From Saprospiraceae bacterium (GTDB lineage Bacteria > Bacteroidota > Bacteroidia > Chitinophagales > Saprospiraceae), in the NCBI GenBank assembly GCA_016711125.1, contig JADJTQ010000012.1:62001-126000 (forward strand): a stretch of 64,000 nt of DNA, written 5' to 3'. The notes under the pieces are model-generated. The model was not told the DNA's origin. It saw only the letters and a program-made list of their open reading frames with translations, and did no database searches. This document shows positions 20,894 through 30,828 of the stretch, one piece after another; position 1 is the first letter of the stretch, and the number at the start of each line of letters is the position of its first letter. The position numbers and the translations under genes were made by a program.

Positions 20894-21786
20894 AAGAAAG
20901 CAATCGTCCTAAAGTTCCATTTTCGCACTGCTCCTGAATCGATAGATTACCTGGTGGCTTTACTGGCTGAGTTACCTTTCACCGCATTTGAAGAATTGGA
21001 AGAGGGGGTAAATACCGCGATTTCTGAAAAAATTGGATTCCAGAATATCAGGAATACATCGATTCACTCCAAGAAGTAGTTCCTTTCATTTGTTCCATAG
21101 AGCAGGACGAAGAAAAAAATTGGAATGCGCTCTGGGAGGCAGATTTTAAGGAAATTGTGATTGATGATTTTTGTATTATCAGGGCACCTTTTCATCACCC
21201 TAATAGTCAGTTTCCATTTGAGATCGTGATCGAACCAAGGATGGCTTTTGGTACAGGCCATCATGAGACCACTCGCTTAATGATGCGAAGTATGCAGATG
21301 TGGAGCTATTCTGGTAAGTCGGATGCAAAAGTGCTTGATTTTGGTTCCGGTTCCGGAGTATTAGCGATTTTGGCTGGCAAAATGGGGGCGGCAGAAATTT
21401 CGGCCATTGAAAATGATGAGCACGCCTTTGTCAATCTAAAAGAGAATATAAACTACAATGATCAGCCGATTATCAGTGCTCATTGTAAGGATCATTTGCG
21501 AGAAGTCGATGTTGCCTCACTTGATTTAGTTCTGGCTAATATCACCCGAAATGTTTTGCAGGAGCACGCCTCAGACCTGGCAAGAATCCTGGCCAAAAAT
21601 GGTGCACTGATAGTCTCCGGCTTTCTAAAAAAGGATCATGAAGTCATTGTTGACACCTTCAACGAACTGGGATTAATCAGTATGTCTTTTTTGGAAGAAA
21701 ATGATTGGATTGCACAAACCTTTCAAAAGAATATAAATGGAAATTATACATACCGGCCAGGCACCCCTGCCGGGGGGTCACTATAG
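20894..21786 (+). CDS. prmA: ribosomal protein L11 methyltransferase (frameshifted)
   Basis: PrmA trimethylates ribosomal protein L11. The N-terminal L11-recognition domain reads IVLKFHFRTAPESIDYLVALLAELPF in part, from an open frame just after a TAG at 20891, with no obvious ATG, so the true start is lost or altered. A frameshift near 21045 joins EKIGFQ to EYIDSLQEVVPF. The SAM domain is intact: GTGHHETTRLM, VLDFGSGSGVLAI and the LANITRNVL motif. The end overlaps ridA by 50 bases; a single-base indel in the final CAAAAGAATATAAATGG would stop it there, which fits the family C-terminus (WIAQTFQK). Promoter upstream; ridA is co-transcribed. Confidence 0.85.
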
Positions 21787-22129
21787 TCAGGCCATCAAAC
21801 ATGGCGATTTTATCTTTATTTCAGGTCAACTACCCATTGATCCTGCGACAGGCCACAAAAATACGGGCAGCATTGAAGATCAAACCCTACTTGTATTACA
21901 AAATCTGATAGCAATTGCACTAGCAGCAGGAAGTGATAAAAATCACCTGATAAAAGTCACTGTTTATATAGCAGATATTCAACTTTGGACAAGAGTAAAT
22001 GCGATTTATTCAGATTTTTTTGGCGACCACAAACCGGCAAGAGCGATCGTACCAACCCGTGAATTGCACTATGGCTTTCTGATAGAAATGGATGCGGTGG
22101 CAGTGTTAAATCGACAAGAAACCGACTGA
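21737..22129 (+). CDS. ridA: RidA-family enamine/imine deaminase
   Basis: 130 residues, a standard RidA (YjgF/YER057c) protein that hydrolyses reactive enamine/imine intermediates such as 2-aminoacrylate made by PLP enzymes. Recognisable blocks are GHYSQAI, FISGQLPIDPATG, the VTVYIADI segment and the C-terminal ARAIVPTRELHYGFLIEMDAVA, with the conserved Arg before AIVP that binds carboxylate. It follows prmA closely in the same transcript. Confidence 0.93.
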   Translation: MEIIHTGQAPLPGGHYSQAIKHGDFIFISGQLPIDPATGHKNTGSIEDQTLLVLQNLIAIALAAGSDKNHLIKVTVYIADIQLWTRVNAIYSDFFGDHKPARAIVPTRELHYGFLIEMDAVAVLNRQETD

Positions 22130-22357
22130 ATTTACTTCTGAATTATTGAAGGCTCACGATCAAGTGAAGGCGATGGCATTATGCTCCGAGATTTTTTTCT
22201 TGTCGTTGCGCGAGATCTTTTTAAAAAGATTGGATCTACGATTAAACCTCTTACCGATTGAGAAGTCAAAAATGTGCCCAGGGTTTTGAAGGATGCCATT
22301 TTTATGGATATGTCTCACCTGGTATTGTTAGAATTGAAATCGCATAACTAAAATAAA

Positions 22358-22768
22358 ATGATAAATCGAATGAAAAATCGAATGATCTTTCTAAGTCTTT
22401 ACTGCCTGATCTCTTGGAGTTTTACCACCACCGCTTACGGGCAGCCCGGCTGGGAGCACCTTGGCAGTCGGAAGGTCAATTATGGACTAGACCGTGACGT
22501 GATCCATGTTGGAGCCTATGAAGGAGTCTTTCAAAAATTGAAAATTGAAGTCAAGGGAGGAAGTTTGAACATGCATAAAATGGTGATCGAATATGGCAAT
22601 GGAGCTAAAGATGAGATTGAATTGAGACACCTCTTTGGTCGCAAGTCAGCTTCTCGAATTATCGATCTCGAAGCAGGCAGGAGGGTGATCCGGGATATCA
22701 CATTCTGGTATGATAGTAAGAATTTGTCAAGGAGAAAGGCAGTTGTGCATGTATATGGCCGCCATTGA
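22358..22768 (+). CDS. secreted DUF2541-like protein
   Basis: 136 residues with a signal peptide ending TTTAYGQ. The mature protein WEHLGSRKVNYGLDRDVIHVG, followed by YNGKnDEIELR-like strands and FWYDSKNLSRRKAVVHVYG, resembles DUF2541 proteins (E. coli YaaI type), a small all-beta periplasmic family of unknown role. A second in-frame ATG four codons in (MKNRMIFL) is an equally good start. It stands alone after a 228 base gap. Confidence 0.65.
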   Translation: MINRMKNRMIFLSLYCLISWSFTTTAYGQPGWEHLGSRKVNYGLDRDVIHVGAYEGVFQKLKIEVKGGSLNMHKMVIEYGNGAKDEIELRHLFGRKSASRIIDLEAGRRVIRDITFWYDSKNLSRRKAVVHVYGRH

Positions 22769-22836
22769 TTTTGTTGTGGTTTTGGCATCCTAATTTTTTT
22801 CAGAAATTGGAAGGTGTTGAAGTGTACATTTAGTGA

Positions 22837-23826
22837 TCACCTCAATCCATAGTTGAAATCAGTCTTTTCTTCATTGCGATCAGTTGCTGGCGGTGGCGCC
22901 GGGGTTAGATCGGAAAGGCGCTGATACAATTCAGGGGTAAGTTCATGGTCAAGAGCATCCAGTGATTGTCGAAGTTGATCCGGATTTCGAGCTCCAATGA
23001 TTGGAGCGGTGATGGCCGGATGGGCGGCTACCCAAAGTACAGCAAGCGTTGCAGGATTAATGCCGGCTTCCCTTGCCAGGTTATTGAAGTTTAATACGAC
23101 TTCTTGCATCCATTCGGCACCATATCTCACCTGGTACATTTTGTTATCCAGAAGTCTACCCACCTCAGGTTTTTGCAACAGATATTTTCCACTCAACAAA
23201 CCTCCTCCCAGCGGACTATAGCTGATCACGCCAATTTTCTCGGATGCGGCCATTGGTAAGATCTCCACTTCCGCCTGCCTCTTAACCAGGTTATACATGG
23301 GTTGTATACATTCAAAACGTGACCATCCCATCTTTGAGGATATACCCAGGGCCTTGGCTACTTGCCAGGCAGCAAAATTACTGGCACCCAAATATAGAAC
23401 TTTACCTTGCCTCACCAAATCATCCAGAATATGCAGGGTTTCTTCGATGGGTGTTTTCTCGTCAAATCGATGGATAAAATACAGATCAATATAGTCCGTC
23501 CTTAGTCGTTGAAGGCTGGCTTCTATTGCCCGAACTATATGGTACCTACTGGAGCCGCCTGCATTAACATCCGGTCCTGTTTTAAAATAAACCTTGCTTG
23601 TAATGATAACCTCATCACGACAGTCAGCAATTAGTTTTCCCAGTATTTCTTCTGATCTGCCTTTTTCATAAACATTAGCACAATCAAAAAAATTGATTCC
23701 TTTATCACGGCATCGATTAAACATTGCTTTTGACATAGCTTCGTCAGCAATGCCGCCGAAAGACATGGTGCCAAAACAAAGTGGGGAGACCATCACTCCC
23801 GTTTTACCCAACAATTTGTAATTCAT
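22837..23826 (-). CDS. aldo/keto reductase
   Basis: 329-residue TIM-barrel oxidoreductase. The tetrad is visible: Asp and Tyr in NFFDCANVYEKG, Lys in IITSKVYF and His in YFIHRFD. PLGGGLLSGKY and APIIGARN mark the NADPH-binding end. The start is the ATG giving MNYKLLGKTGVMVSPL; seven upstream codons are also open. Family members reduce aldehydes, ketones or sugars. It is intact, unlike the aldo/keto reductase at the left end, and not closely similar to it. Confidence 0.9.
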   Translation of the reverse strand: MNYKLLGKTGVMVSPLCFGTMSFGGIADEAMSKAMFNRCRDKGINFFDCANVYEKGRSEEILGKLIADCRDEVIITSKVYFKTGPDVNAGGSSRYHIVRAIEASLQRLRTDYIDLYFIHRFDEKTPIEETLHILDDLVRQGKVLYLGASNFAAWQVAKALGISSKMGWSRFECIQPMYNLVKRQAEVEILPMAASEKIGVISYSPLGGGLLSGKYLLQKPEVGRLLDNKMYQVRYGAEWMQEVVLNFNNLAREAGINPATLAVLWVAAHPAITAPIIGARNPDQLRQSLDALDHELTPELYQRLSDLTPAPPPATDRNEEKTDFNYGLR

Positions 23827-23891
23827 ATTTAGCGGGAATAAGAGCAAATTCGTAAAGACGGAAAGCCCAATTAAAGTACTTAAGAATTTAA

Positions 23892-24908
23892 TTATTTAAA
23901 ACCATGTATATTTTGATGGATGAAGTCATTGGGGAATTTATCCAGACCAGGAAATCCTAATCGAATATCCTGTCCATCATAAGGGATATAATCGGTACCA
24001 AAGATGTAGTCCCAGATGGCCAGACTTAGCCCAAAGTTTACGCCATACTTGCGCTCCTTTGGAAGGTCATAAGCATGATGCCAAATATGCATTTCCGGGT
24101 TATTAAATATCTTCCGCATGAAAGGACCTAGCATAAGACTAAAAGCCAGTGAGGAAGTTGCAATAATTCCGATTGAGGCTAATAGACCGGGACTATTGAC
24201 CAGATTTACCTCAAAAAAACTACCGCTGATCACAATACCCACCAAAGCACCCACTACCGCTGCCGAAATATATCCGGGTACAGTAATATTGGAATGATTA
24301 AAATGACCAACGGCCAAGGTAAATATGTGAATAATAAAAAAGTCATAGAGTCCAATTCCAAGGAGGGCAAGTGGGAGATATTCAATAGATCGATAGACGA
24401 TGTTTTCCATCCAGTGGTACCTAAGTTGTGCGGCAAAGCCCATTTGCTCCACTGAGTGATGCACCTTATGAAATTCCCAAAGGCGAGGTACCCAGTGTAA
24501 CAGCCGATGGATCCACCACTGAACAAAATCTCTTACCAGAAATCCCATCAGCAGGATCGCCCAGAACGGCCAGTTTCGCATGGGATTTAAGGCTTGCAAG
24601 TCTACTCCCGAAATCTTGAGAAAAGAATCATTGATCAACTTAACAAAGACATCGCTTGCTGCATTATAGATGATCAGAGAAAACAAAAAGAAGTTGAAGA
24701 ACATATAGAATGCGTCAAGCCAGAAATCTTTCCGGAATTTTGGCTGGTTGACCCTCCAGGGGCGTGACCATTCAAATACCAAAAAAATCAGTGACACAAG
24801 AATGAGCCAATAAAAATAATTATGAAGGTTGGGGTGACTTATTTCATGCCAAAGGTAACTGGCATATCCACCATATCCATTCACAAATACTTCCCAGTAT
24901 GACTTCAC
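23892..24908 (-). CDS. sterol desaturase/fatty acid hydroxylase family membrane protein
   Basis: 338 residues with about six hydrophobic segments and the di-iron histidine clusters of the fatty acid hydroxylase superfamily: HRLLH, HKVHH and HIWHH, plus a fourth His in GHFNHS. Such enzymes hydroxylate or desaturate lipids, sterols or carotenoids in the membrane with O2. It overlaps the upstream rhodanese gene by ATGA, so the two form an operon. The substrate is not evident. Confidence 0.88.
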   Translation of the reverse strand: MKSYWEVFVNGYGGYASYLWHEISHPNLHNYFYWLILVSLIFLVFEWSRPWRVNQPKFRKDFWLDAFYMFFNFFLFSLIIYNAASDVFVKLINDSFLKISGVDLQALNPMRNWPFWAILLMGFLVRDFVQWWIHRLLHWVPRLWEFHKVHHSVEQMGFAAQLRYHWMENIVYRSIEYLPLALLGIGLYDFFIIHIFTLAVGHFNHSNITVPGYISAAVVGALVGIVISGSFFEVNLVNSPGLLASIGIIATSSLAFSLMLGPFMRKIFNNPEMHIWHHAYDLPKERKYGVNFGLSLAIWDYIFGTDYIPYDGQDIRLGFPGLDKFPNDFIHQNIHGFK

Positions 24909-25288
24909 TTTTTTTCTTCTTTTATCCAGGCATTATAGCCTCCTCCCAGGTCATAGATCTTCGTAAGTCCGAGTTTTTTCATCTGGTCGGCAGCAATTGC
25001 ACTTCTTCGCCCAAGAGCGCAATAGACACCGTATTCTAGATCTTTATTGAGAAGATTCAATTGATCAATGAAATCGGGAGATTGCACATCGATATTTATT
25101 GCACCGTCTATTTTGCCATTCGCAAATTCTCCGGGTGTTCGGACGTCTATTAGTATGAGATCTTTGTGTTCCTTGATTACAGTCTTAAAGTCTTGCAATG
25201 ACAAGACTCCATAAGATGGCAGGTTGGTTTGACTTTGGCAAGCCATCATAAAGCAAAAGACCAAAAGGCTAAAAATTAATTTTTTCAT
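24905..25288 (-). CDS. rhodanese-domain lipoprotein
   Basis: 127 residues. I start at the ATG giving MKKLIFSLLVFCFMMAC, a lipoprotein signal with its Cys. A single rhodanese domain follows: LILIDVRTPGEFANGKIDGAINID and the active-site loop YCALGRRS with the sulfur-carrying Cys. Exported rhodaneses are thought to handle sulfane sulfur or phosphate-like groups in the periplasm. Its stop overlaps the sterol desaturase start. Confidence 0.9.
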   Translation of the reverse strand: MKKLIFSLLVFCFMMACQSQTNLPSYGVLSLQDFKTVIKEHKDLILIDVRTPGEFANGKIDGAINIDVQSPDFIDQLNLLNKDLEYGVYCALGRRSAIAADQMKKLGLTKIYDLGGGYNAWIKEEKK

Positions 25289-25457
25289 CTGTGTAGCAAG
25301 ATTCTTCGCAAAGTACAAATATAGGGATAGATCTACAATGGCATTCGTGAGAAAGATCACATTTGAGATTTTACCCATCATATACAATAACATTGAATAC
25401 GTATGGATATAATTTAGAAGCAGATATAGATCAATGAATTAGCACTTAAGTAGCCGC

Positions 25458-25937
25458 TTGTCTGAAAAAAGAGTACTATTTCAGATGCATCAGATTGTCC
25501 TCGAGCCACACCATGCACTGGGTCTCAGTAACTCCATAGCACTCCGATATTACATATATGAATCTGGCTTAATTTTTGTTGCCGCTTATGCTGCAATGAG
25601 TATCGAAGAACTAAATAGGAAACACTACTTTAAAACGGACATGTATTACCGGGTTGGATATGGATTGTCTTCCCGGTTGTTGGCATACCGCAATGGCATT
25701 ATTTACTTACAGGTAGTAATTGGCCGAAAATGGAATAAAGACTATCACGCAACCACTCTTGAGCTTGCTCATTGCTGGAAAGCAGAACATGACGAGCTAA
25801 AGGATGCACTGGGCTGTAAGATCTTTATTATAGATGGTCGAAAATACCCTTATAAGCAGGATCTTCTCAAATTGAAGATCAATGTAAGTTACGACGCCAG
25901 AATGGGGATGCTTTTTTCCAGTAATGTGCTGAACTAG
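25458..25937 (+). CDS. hypothetical protein
   Basis: About 159 residues starting at a TTG; the first good internal start is the ATG of MHQIVLEPHHALGLS at codon 9. It has hydrophobic strands (LIFVAAYAAMS) and short amphipathic stretches (YLQVVIGRKWNKDYH) that could be beta-strands. I do not recognise a family. A frameshift upstream could have removed the N-terminus. Confidence 0.4.
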   Translation: MSEKRVLFQMHQIVLEPHHALGLSNSIALRYYIYESGLIFVAAYAAMSIEELNRKHYFKTDMYYRVGYGLSSRLLAYRNGIIYLQVVIGRKWNKDYHATTLELAHCWKAEHDELKDALGCKIFIIDGRKYPYKQDLLKLKINVSYDARMGMLFSSNVLN

Positions 25938-26255
25938 TCTGGACTAATACATACGGATCCCGGTCTCTTGATTTGAGACAGCCTCACTGAACACTCTAGC
26001 CAGGATCTGTGGGCTCACTCTCTTTTTATATTTGCACGCGGTCACGACAATGCAGCATTTAGAGATTCCTTCCGGTGTTTGTAACTGCATTTATCATCCC
26101 TATAACCACCGGCTGATTCAAATCGCAATTATTTGAACGGTATACTGAGATCTACACCTCTTAAGAAAGTTGATGGGTCGCAGGTCTGCTAAGCAAATAG
26201 CATTGAATATGGTGCTGTGTCTATTTAATTTTAATTTTAGAGTTAAATAGTTGGT
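25938..26255. other. 318 bp gap upstream of dinB
   Basis: No gene seen. A TATATTTG box at 26037-26044 matches the -7 consensus but lacks a clear TTTG at the proper distance; it may be the dinB promoter. Confidence 0.35.
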
Positions 26256-27331
26256 TTGCCTGAAGAAACAGCATATCGAAAAATCATCCACATTGACATG
26301 GACGCATTTTTTGCCTCTGTAGAGCAACGCGACCAACCGGCATTGAAGGGTAGACCGGTTGTTGTGGGAGGAGACTCAAAGCGATCTGTGGTAGCGGCGG
26401 CAAGTTATGAAGCACGCAAGTATGGAGTATTCTCTGCCATGCCCATGGCACTTGCCAGGCAAAAATGTCCGGATCTGGTAATCGTACCCCATAGATTTTC
26501 CATTTATAAAAGTGTTTCACAGCAGATTCGCTCGATTTTTCATCAATATACAGACTTGGTAGAACCTTTGTCGCTTGACGAGGCATATCTTGACGTCACT
26601 CATAATAAGAAAAATATTCCCTCAGCAACTCTCATCGCACGAGATATCAAACAGCGAGTCTGGGAAGACACTAACTTGACATGTTCTGCTGGCATTTCAA
26701 CCAATAAATTCATCGCGAAAGTGGCATCGGGGCTGAATAAACCCGACGGATTGACCATCATTAAGCCGTCAAAAATTGAAGCATTTTTAGATGAGTTACC
26801 TATCGAGAAGTTCTTTGGGGTTGGAAAAGTAACTGCTCAGAAAATGCAAAATCTAGGTATCTTCTATGGAAGCGATCTTAAAAAATCTGCGATGCAAGAG
26901 CTAATTCATCATTTTGGAAAATCAGGCAAATATTACTATGAAGTATGCCGTGGTATTGATCACCGCGAAGTCAGTCCCGATAGAATTAGAAAGTCAATTA
27001 GTGTTGAACGGACCTTTGAAGAGAATATTTATGATCAGCAAAGAGCCACTCAGGTTTTGAGTGATCTCTGCAATGAGTTGGGTCATCTTCTACGAAAAGT
27101 GATCAGACGGGAAGAACACTACATCTAAAATGGAGGTATCCCGATTTTATAACGCCAACACGTAGCCACAGTTTTATGAGATTTATTAGCGATGAAGTTT
27201 TAATTTTTTCTACGATAACTCAACTATTCAATGAAAATGTGGAACTTGCAAAGGGAATTAGATTGCTTGGTGTTGGAATCAGCAATCTCGACAACAATAA
27301 GCATATGCCACAACTAACGCTTGACATTTGA
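26256..27331 (+). CDS. dinB: DNA polymerase IV (frameshifted near the C-terminus)
   Basis: Y-family translesion polymerase, about 357 residues. The catalytic carboxylates are in IDMDAFFAS and LSLDEAYLDVT, and the thumb/fingers motifs SAGISTNKFIAKVAS and GVGKVTAQKM are present. The little-finger domain begins KSISVERTF. A single-base shift near 27110 replaces IRREGRTLHLKWRYPDF; in the corrected frame it runs on to the typical end QLTLDI and stops at 27331. The beginning is read from a TTG, so the exact start is uncertain. The stop directly abuts the next gene's ATG. Confidence 0.88.
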
Positions 27332-28351
27332 ATGAGCATTAAACTAGATCACGTCAAGGAGCGTATTCCTATTGAGGCTTTTTGGGCAGAATGTAAAATC
27401 GATGTCAAAGAGATTGTCGATGGATTAGTTCATAAGACTTATCTGGTCGAAGTGGCCAATGAGCGATTCATTCTGCAACGTATTAATACCTTTGTATTTA
27501 AAGAGGCTGATAAAGTATTGTCTAACATTCAGAAAGTGACTGCTCATCTCGATCACAGCGAGGACTATCGATTGTTGGTACCCCTGTTGAAACCTTCCAT
27601 CACCGGCCATCTTTCTCATGTGGCAGCAGATGGGAGCCTGTGGAGATGTTTTCACTTTATCGATGGTACAACCAAAAGCAGATTGGCAAACAGCTTGGAA
27701 GCTTTTGAAGTAGCCCGGGCTTTTGGTCAATTTTCGGCCGCTCTGACTTCGCTACCAGCGGCATCGTTACATTTTACGATTGAGGGTTTTCATGATCCTG
27801 ACCTAAGAGAATCACAATTTCGTGAGGCCTTGCGCAACGGAGTATCAGAGAGAATTGCCCAATGTCGACCGGAGATTGCCAAGATTGAGAAGTACCAATA
27901 TCTTGGCAGGATGATGGCATCTTTGGAACTGCCCCTCAAAGTTGTTCACAATGATCCAAAATTGAGCAATGTGCTATTTAATACGGATGGACACCCTATC
28001 AGCATTATCGATTTAGACACGGTAATGCCGGGCTCACCTCTGCATGATTTTGGAGACTTAGTTCGTTCGATGGCGGCTTCCGTGGCGGAAGATCACGAAG
28101 AATTGTCGGCAGTATTTTTGAACACTGAGATATATCAGGTATTGAATCAGGGATTCCGGGAAGGGGCATCCAAGACCCTAACGGATCTTGAATCCCAACA
28201 TCTAAAATCCGGTGCGGCCTACATCATCTATGAACAAGCAATGCGTTTTCTTACCGACTATTTGAACGGTGATATTTACTATCGAGTCAAATCATCTCAG
28301 CACAACCTCACTCGTGCCCGCAATCAAATCACCTTACTTGAGTCTTTTTAG
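27332..28351 (+). CDS. APH-family phosphotransferase (sugar-kinase-like)
   Basis: 339 residues of the aminoglycoside-phosphotransferase fold. The catalytic loop VVHNDPKLSNVLF (HxDxxxxN) and the metal motif IIDLDTVMPG are both present, and RFILQRIN fits the N-lobe. The layout resembles N-acetylhexosamine-1-kinase-like phosphotransferases, which phosphorylate sugars for salvage, but the substrate is not decided by these motifs. Its ATG directly follows the dinB stop, which suggests one transcript rather than a shared function. Confidence 0.8.
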   Translation: MSIKLDHVKERIPIEAFWAECKIDVKEIVDGLVHKTYLVEVANERFILQRINTFVFKEADKVLSNIQKVTAHLDHSEDYRLLVPLLKPSITGHLSHVAADGSLWRCFHFIDGTTKSRLANSLEAFEVARAFGQFSAALTSLPAASLHFTIEGFHDPDLRESQFREALRNGVSERIAQCRPEIAKIEKYQYLGRMMASLELPLKVVHNDPKLSNVLFNTDGHPISIIDLDTVMPGSPLHDFGDLVRSMAASVAEDHEELSAVFLNTEIYQVLNQGFREGASKTLTDLESQHLKSGAAYIIYEQAMRFLTDYLNGDIYYRVKSSQHNLTRARNQITLLESF

Positions 28352-28536
28352 AACAAATCACAGAATGAGGTTCTGCGGTAATGTGAAATAGCAGGATTCG
28401 GGCTATCGAGTATTTCCTGATTTCGACGTCTAATCTGCGATTATTTTAAATGGCTCAAAACTTAACATGTTGGTAACCCTCGTTAACATTTTCATGCAGT
28501 CTTCAAGGAAAGTTTATCATTAAAAATCTTTGAGCC

Positions 28537-29220
28537 ATGAAAAAGAGAATCATTTATTTAGCGGTAATTTTGATGAGTACCAGTACCATTATTTCTGCTC
28601 AATTTTCTGCAGGAATTCGAGTTGGTGGAAATCTTAATAATGTGAGTTTGCCATCAGTTATAGATCTGATTGCTCCAAATGTCCAGTATCTGCCAGGAGT
28701 CAATGTTGGCTTGACTGGTGAGTATGCAGTGAATGACCAGTTTTCAGTTTTGTCTGAAGTCAACTACCAAGAGAAAGGATTTCGTATTCGAGAAAGGATG
28801 GATGTCAATTTGCTTAATATAAATATCCCTTTGGGAGTGAGAGTAGATACGAAGGTGCGTTATCTAGATTTACCGGTGATGGCAAAATATGCTTTTGGTA
28901 ATGGTGTCGTCAAAGCTTACATTGCCGCCGGACCGCAAGTAAGTTATGCACTCAATGGTAGAATTAAGACCAAAGCTGACTTTTTAGTAGATTTTAATGT
29001 CACCAATATTCCGATCAATTTTTCGGCCGTTAATTATCAACGATTTGATTTTGCAGGTGTAGTGGCTGCCGGGGTTGATTTTCCGACAGGAAATGGAAAG
29101 ATATTTTTTGATGCCCGGTATAGCCAAGGGTTGAGTGATTCATTCAAGCTACCCGTAATAGATCTAAATATTAAAAACCACGGTTTTGGTTTTGGCATCG
29201 GATATAAAATGGCTCTTTAG
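28537..29220 (+). CDS. outer-membrane beta-barrel protein (porin-family, PorT-like)
   Basis: 227 residues: signal peptide ending TIISAQ, then an eight-stranded-type barrel with alternating strands (FSAGIRVGGNLNNV, FSVLSEVNYQEKGF, VKAYIAAGPQVSY, GFGFGIGYKMAL) and an aromatic/hydrophobic C-terminus. This is the common outer-membrane beta-barrel domain of Bacteroidota. No catalytic residues, so a structural or channel role. Followed by a strong terminator. Confidence 0.85.
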   Translation: MKKRIIYLAVILMSTSTIISAQFSAGIRVGGNLNNVSLPSVIDLIAPNVQYLPGVNVGLTGEYAVNDQFSVLSEVNYQEKGFRIRERMDVNLLNINIPLGVRVDTKVRYLDLPVMAKYAFGNGVVKAYIAAGPQVSYALNGRIKTKADFLVDFNVTNIPINFSAVNYQRFDFAGVVAAGVDFPTGNGKIFFDARYSQGLSDSFKLPVIDLNIKNHGFGFGIGYKMAL

Positions 29221-29235
29221 GTTCGAAATTGAATG

Positions 29236-29269
29236 TGGGTAGCCGGTTAAACCAGCTACCCATTTTTTG
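29236..29269 (+). terminator. rho-independent terminator after the barrel gene
   Basis: GGGTAGC pairs with GCTACCC, with a nested GGTTAAACC hairpin in the loop, followed by ATTTTTTG. Starts 16 bases after the stop codon. Confidence 0.88.
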
Positions 29270-29389
29270 TTGCAGATGAATGCTCGCAGTTTCAGAAGAG
29301 ACGATTTCGGATTCAGTATGCAGTTGCGTGTTTTAAAACGGCCTTCACAGGGATCTATAATGATCATTTGGACTATTGCTTACCTTTGC

Positions 29390-30328
29390 ATGATGTTACT
29401 GATTTCAGATTACCACTTGCATCGGCTGCTTGACTTCCCCTCATTAATTCTGGCACTGGAAGAAGGCTTTCGATCGGACATCGTGACACCCCAGCGTCAT
29501 CACCATGCTTTTGGAGAGGATGCCACATTCTTACTTATGCCGGCATGGCAGGAAGGTGGATATCTTGGATGTAAATTAATTACGGTAAAACCTTTGAATC
29601 GAGGATCAGGTCTTCCTTCTATCCAAGGCTTGTACTTGCTGTTTAATGCTGAGACAGGCGAACCGATTGCACAAATGGATGGGCCGGTTTTAACCAATTA
29701 TCGTACTGCAGCTGCAAGTGCATTGGCCGCTGACTATTTGGCGCCTAAGCAGGCTGAAACATTACTAATGGTAGGTACGGGTAGTTTAGCCCCTTTTCTC
29801 ATTAGGGCTCATCAAAGTGTCCGGCAATATCGCCAGATCTTGATTTGGGGTCGCCAATTTGAAAAATCGATGTTACTGGCAGAAAATATGTCCTCAGAAA
29901 TGAACCTCAAGGTAGAAGCCCTCCAGGACTTGCGCCTAGCCGTCGAAATGGCTGACGTAATCACTGTAGCAACCTTGAGCGAAAATCCTTTGATTCAAGG
30001 CGAATGGTTGAAGCCAGGTCAGCATATTGATCTTGTGGGATCCTATAAACCACATATGAGGGAAGCTGACAGTTTGGCGATTGAGCGATCAAAAGTATTT
30101 ATCGATACCTGGCATGCGCTTGAAGAAACCGGAGATTTACGCATTCCAATGGAGGAGGGAGTACTTAGTAAGCAGTCTATTTCCGGTACCTTGATTGATC
30201 TATGCAAGAAAGAGGTAACTGCAAGAAAAAGTGAAGGCGAAATCACGTTATTTAAGTCGGTAGGACATGCCTCTGAGGATTTAATAGCCAGTGTATTAGC
30301 CTATCAAAAATATGGTTCGATCTATTAG
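29390..30328 (+). CDS. ornithine cyclodeaminase/mu-crystallin family protein
   Basis: About 312 residues with a Rossmann NAD(P)-binding domain (LLMVGTGSLAPFLIRAHQ, IWGRQFEKS) and a dimerisation domain. The family includes ornithine cyclodeaminase, alanine dehydrogenase and ketimine reductases; MQDGPVLTNYRTAAASALA-type wording (here MDGPVLTNYRTAA) is the conserved catalytic region. I start at the paired ATGs at 29390/29393, which gives MMLLISDYHLHRLLDF; the long upstream open frame is unlike the family. A TACCTTTG -7-like box sits directly before the start, so a leaderless message is possible. Confidence 0.82.
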   Translation: MMLLISDYHLHRLLDFPSLILALEEGFRSDIVTPQRHHHAFGEDATFLLMPAWQEGGYLGCKLITVKPLNRGSGLPSIQGLYLLFNAETGEPIAQMDGPVLTNYRTAAASALAADYLAPKQAETLLMVGTGSLAPFLIRAHQSVRQYRQILIWGRQFEKSMLLAENMSSEMNLKVEALQDLRLAVEMADVITVATLSENPLIQGEWLKPGQHIDLVGSYKPHMREADSLAIERSKVFIDTWHALEETGDLRIPMEEGVLSKQSISGTLIDLCKKEVTARKSEGEITLFKSVGHASEDLIASVLAYQKYGSIY

Positions 30329-30345
30329 AAATTATTTGACGCAAT

Positions 30346-30774
30346 ATGCGAGAAGGTATTATCATCATTGGATCAAACATCAGCATTCCAGTTTCAGAAG
30401 TTAGAATCAAGACAATGCGATCGGGAGGTCCCGGTGGTCAACATGTCAATAAAGTAGAGACAGCGGTTCAATTACAATTTGATATAATTAATTCTTCCAT
30501 TCCCACTGAAATAAAGGACAAGATCATGTCTGGCGCTGACAAAAGAATTAATAAAGAGGGAGTGTTCATCCTCAAATGCGATGAATACCGGAGTCAAAAG
30601 AAAAATAGGGAAGGGGCTATCGAACGGCTTGTGGCTTTTATCCGACCATATACCAGAAGAAAACGACTACGAATTAAATCGAAGCCAACAAAAGGTTCAT
30701 TGGAACGGAAAAAAAAGCAGAAAATAAATAGAAGTAGAATCAAAAGTTTACGAAGAAAACCTTCATCCGAATGA
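30346..30774 (+). CDS. arfB: ArfB-like peptidyl-tRNA hydrolase (ribosome rescue)
   Basis: 142 residues, the size of ArfB/YaeJ. It carries the release-factor catalytic loop SGGPGGQHVNK with GGQ, and a very basic C-terminal tail (RRKRLRIKSKPTKGSLERKKKQ in part) that in ArfB inserts into the mRNA channel of stalled ribosomes and triggers hydrolysis of peptidyl-tRNA. It lacks the codon-recognition domains of RF1/RF2. It starts 18 bases after the upstream gene and is likely co-transcribed. Confidence 0.92.
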   Translation: MREGIIIIGSNISIPVSEVRIKTMRSGGPGGQHVNKVETAVQLQFDIINSSIPTEIKDKIMSGADKRINKEGVFILKCDEYRSQKKNREGAIERLVAFIRPYTRRKRLRIKSKPTKGSLERKKKQKINRSRIKSLRRKPSSE

Positions 30775-30828
30775 GTCTATTTATTCTTTTCTAAAAGGAG
30801 AAGGTATTAAATCATCAATACAATAGTA

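Noticed and set aside
21737..21786. True 50 base overlap of prmA and ridA
   Set aside because: The PrmA C-terminus is longer than in the family and a single-base indel would end it at the expected position, so the overlap is probably artificial.
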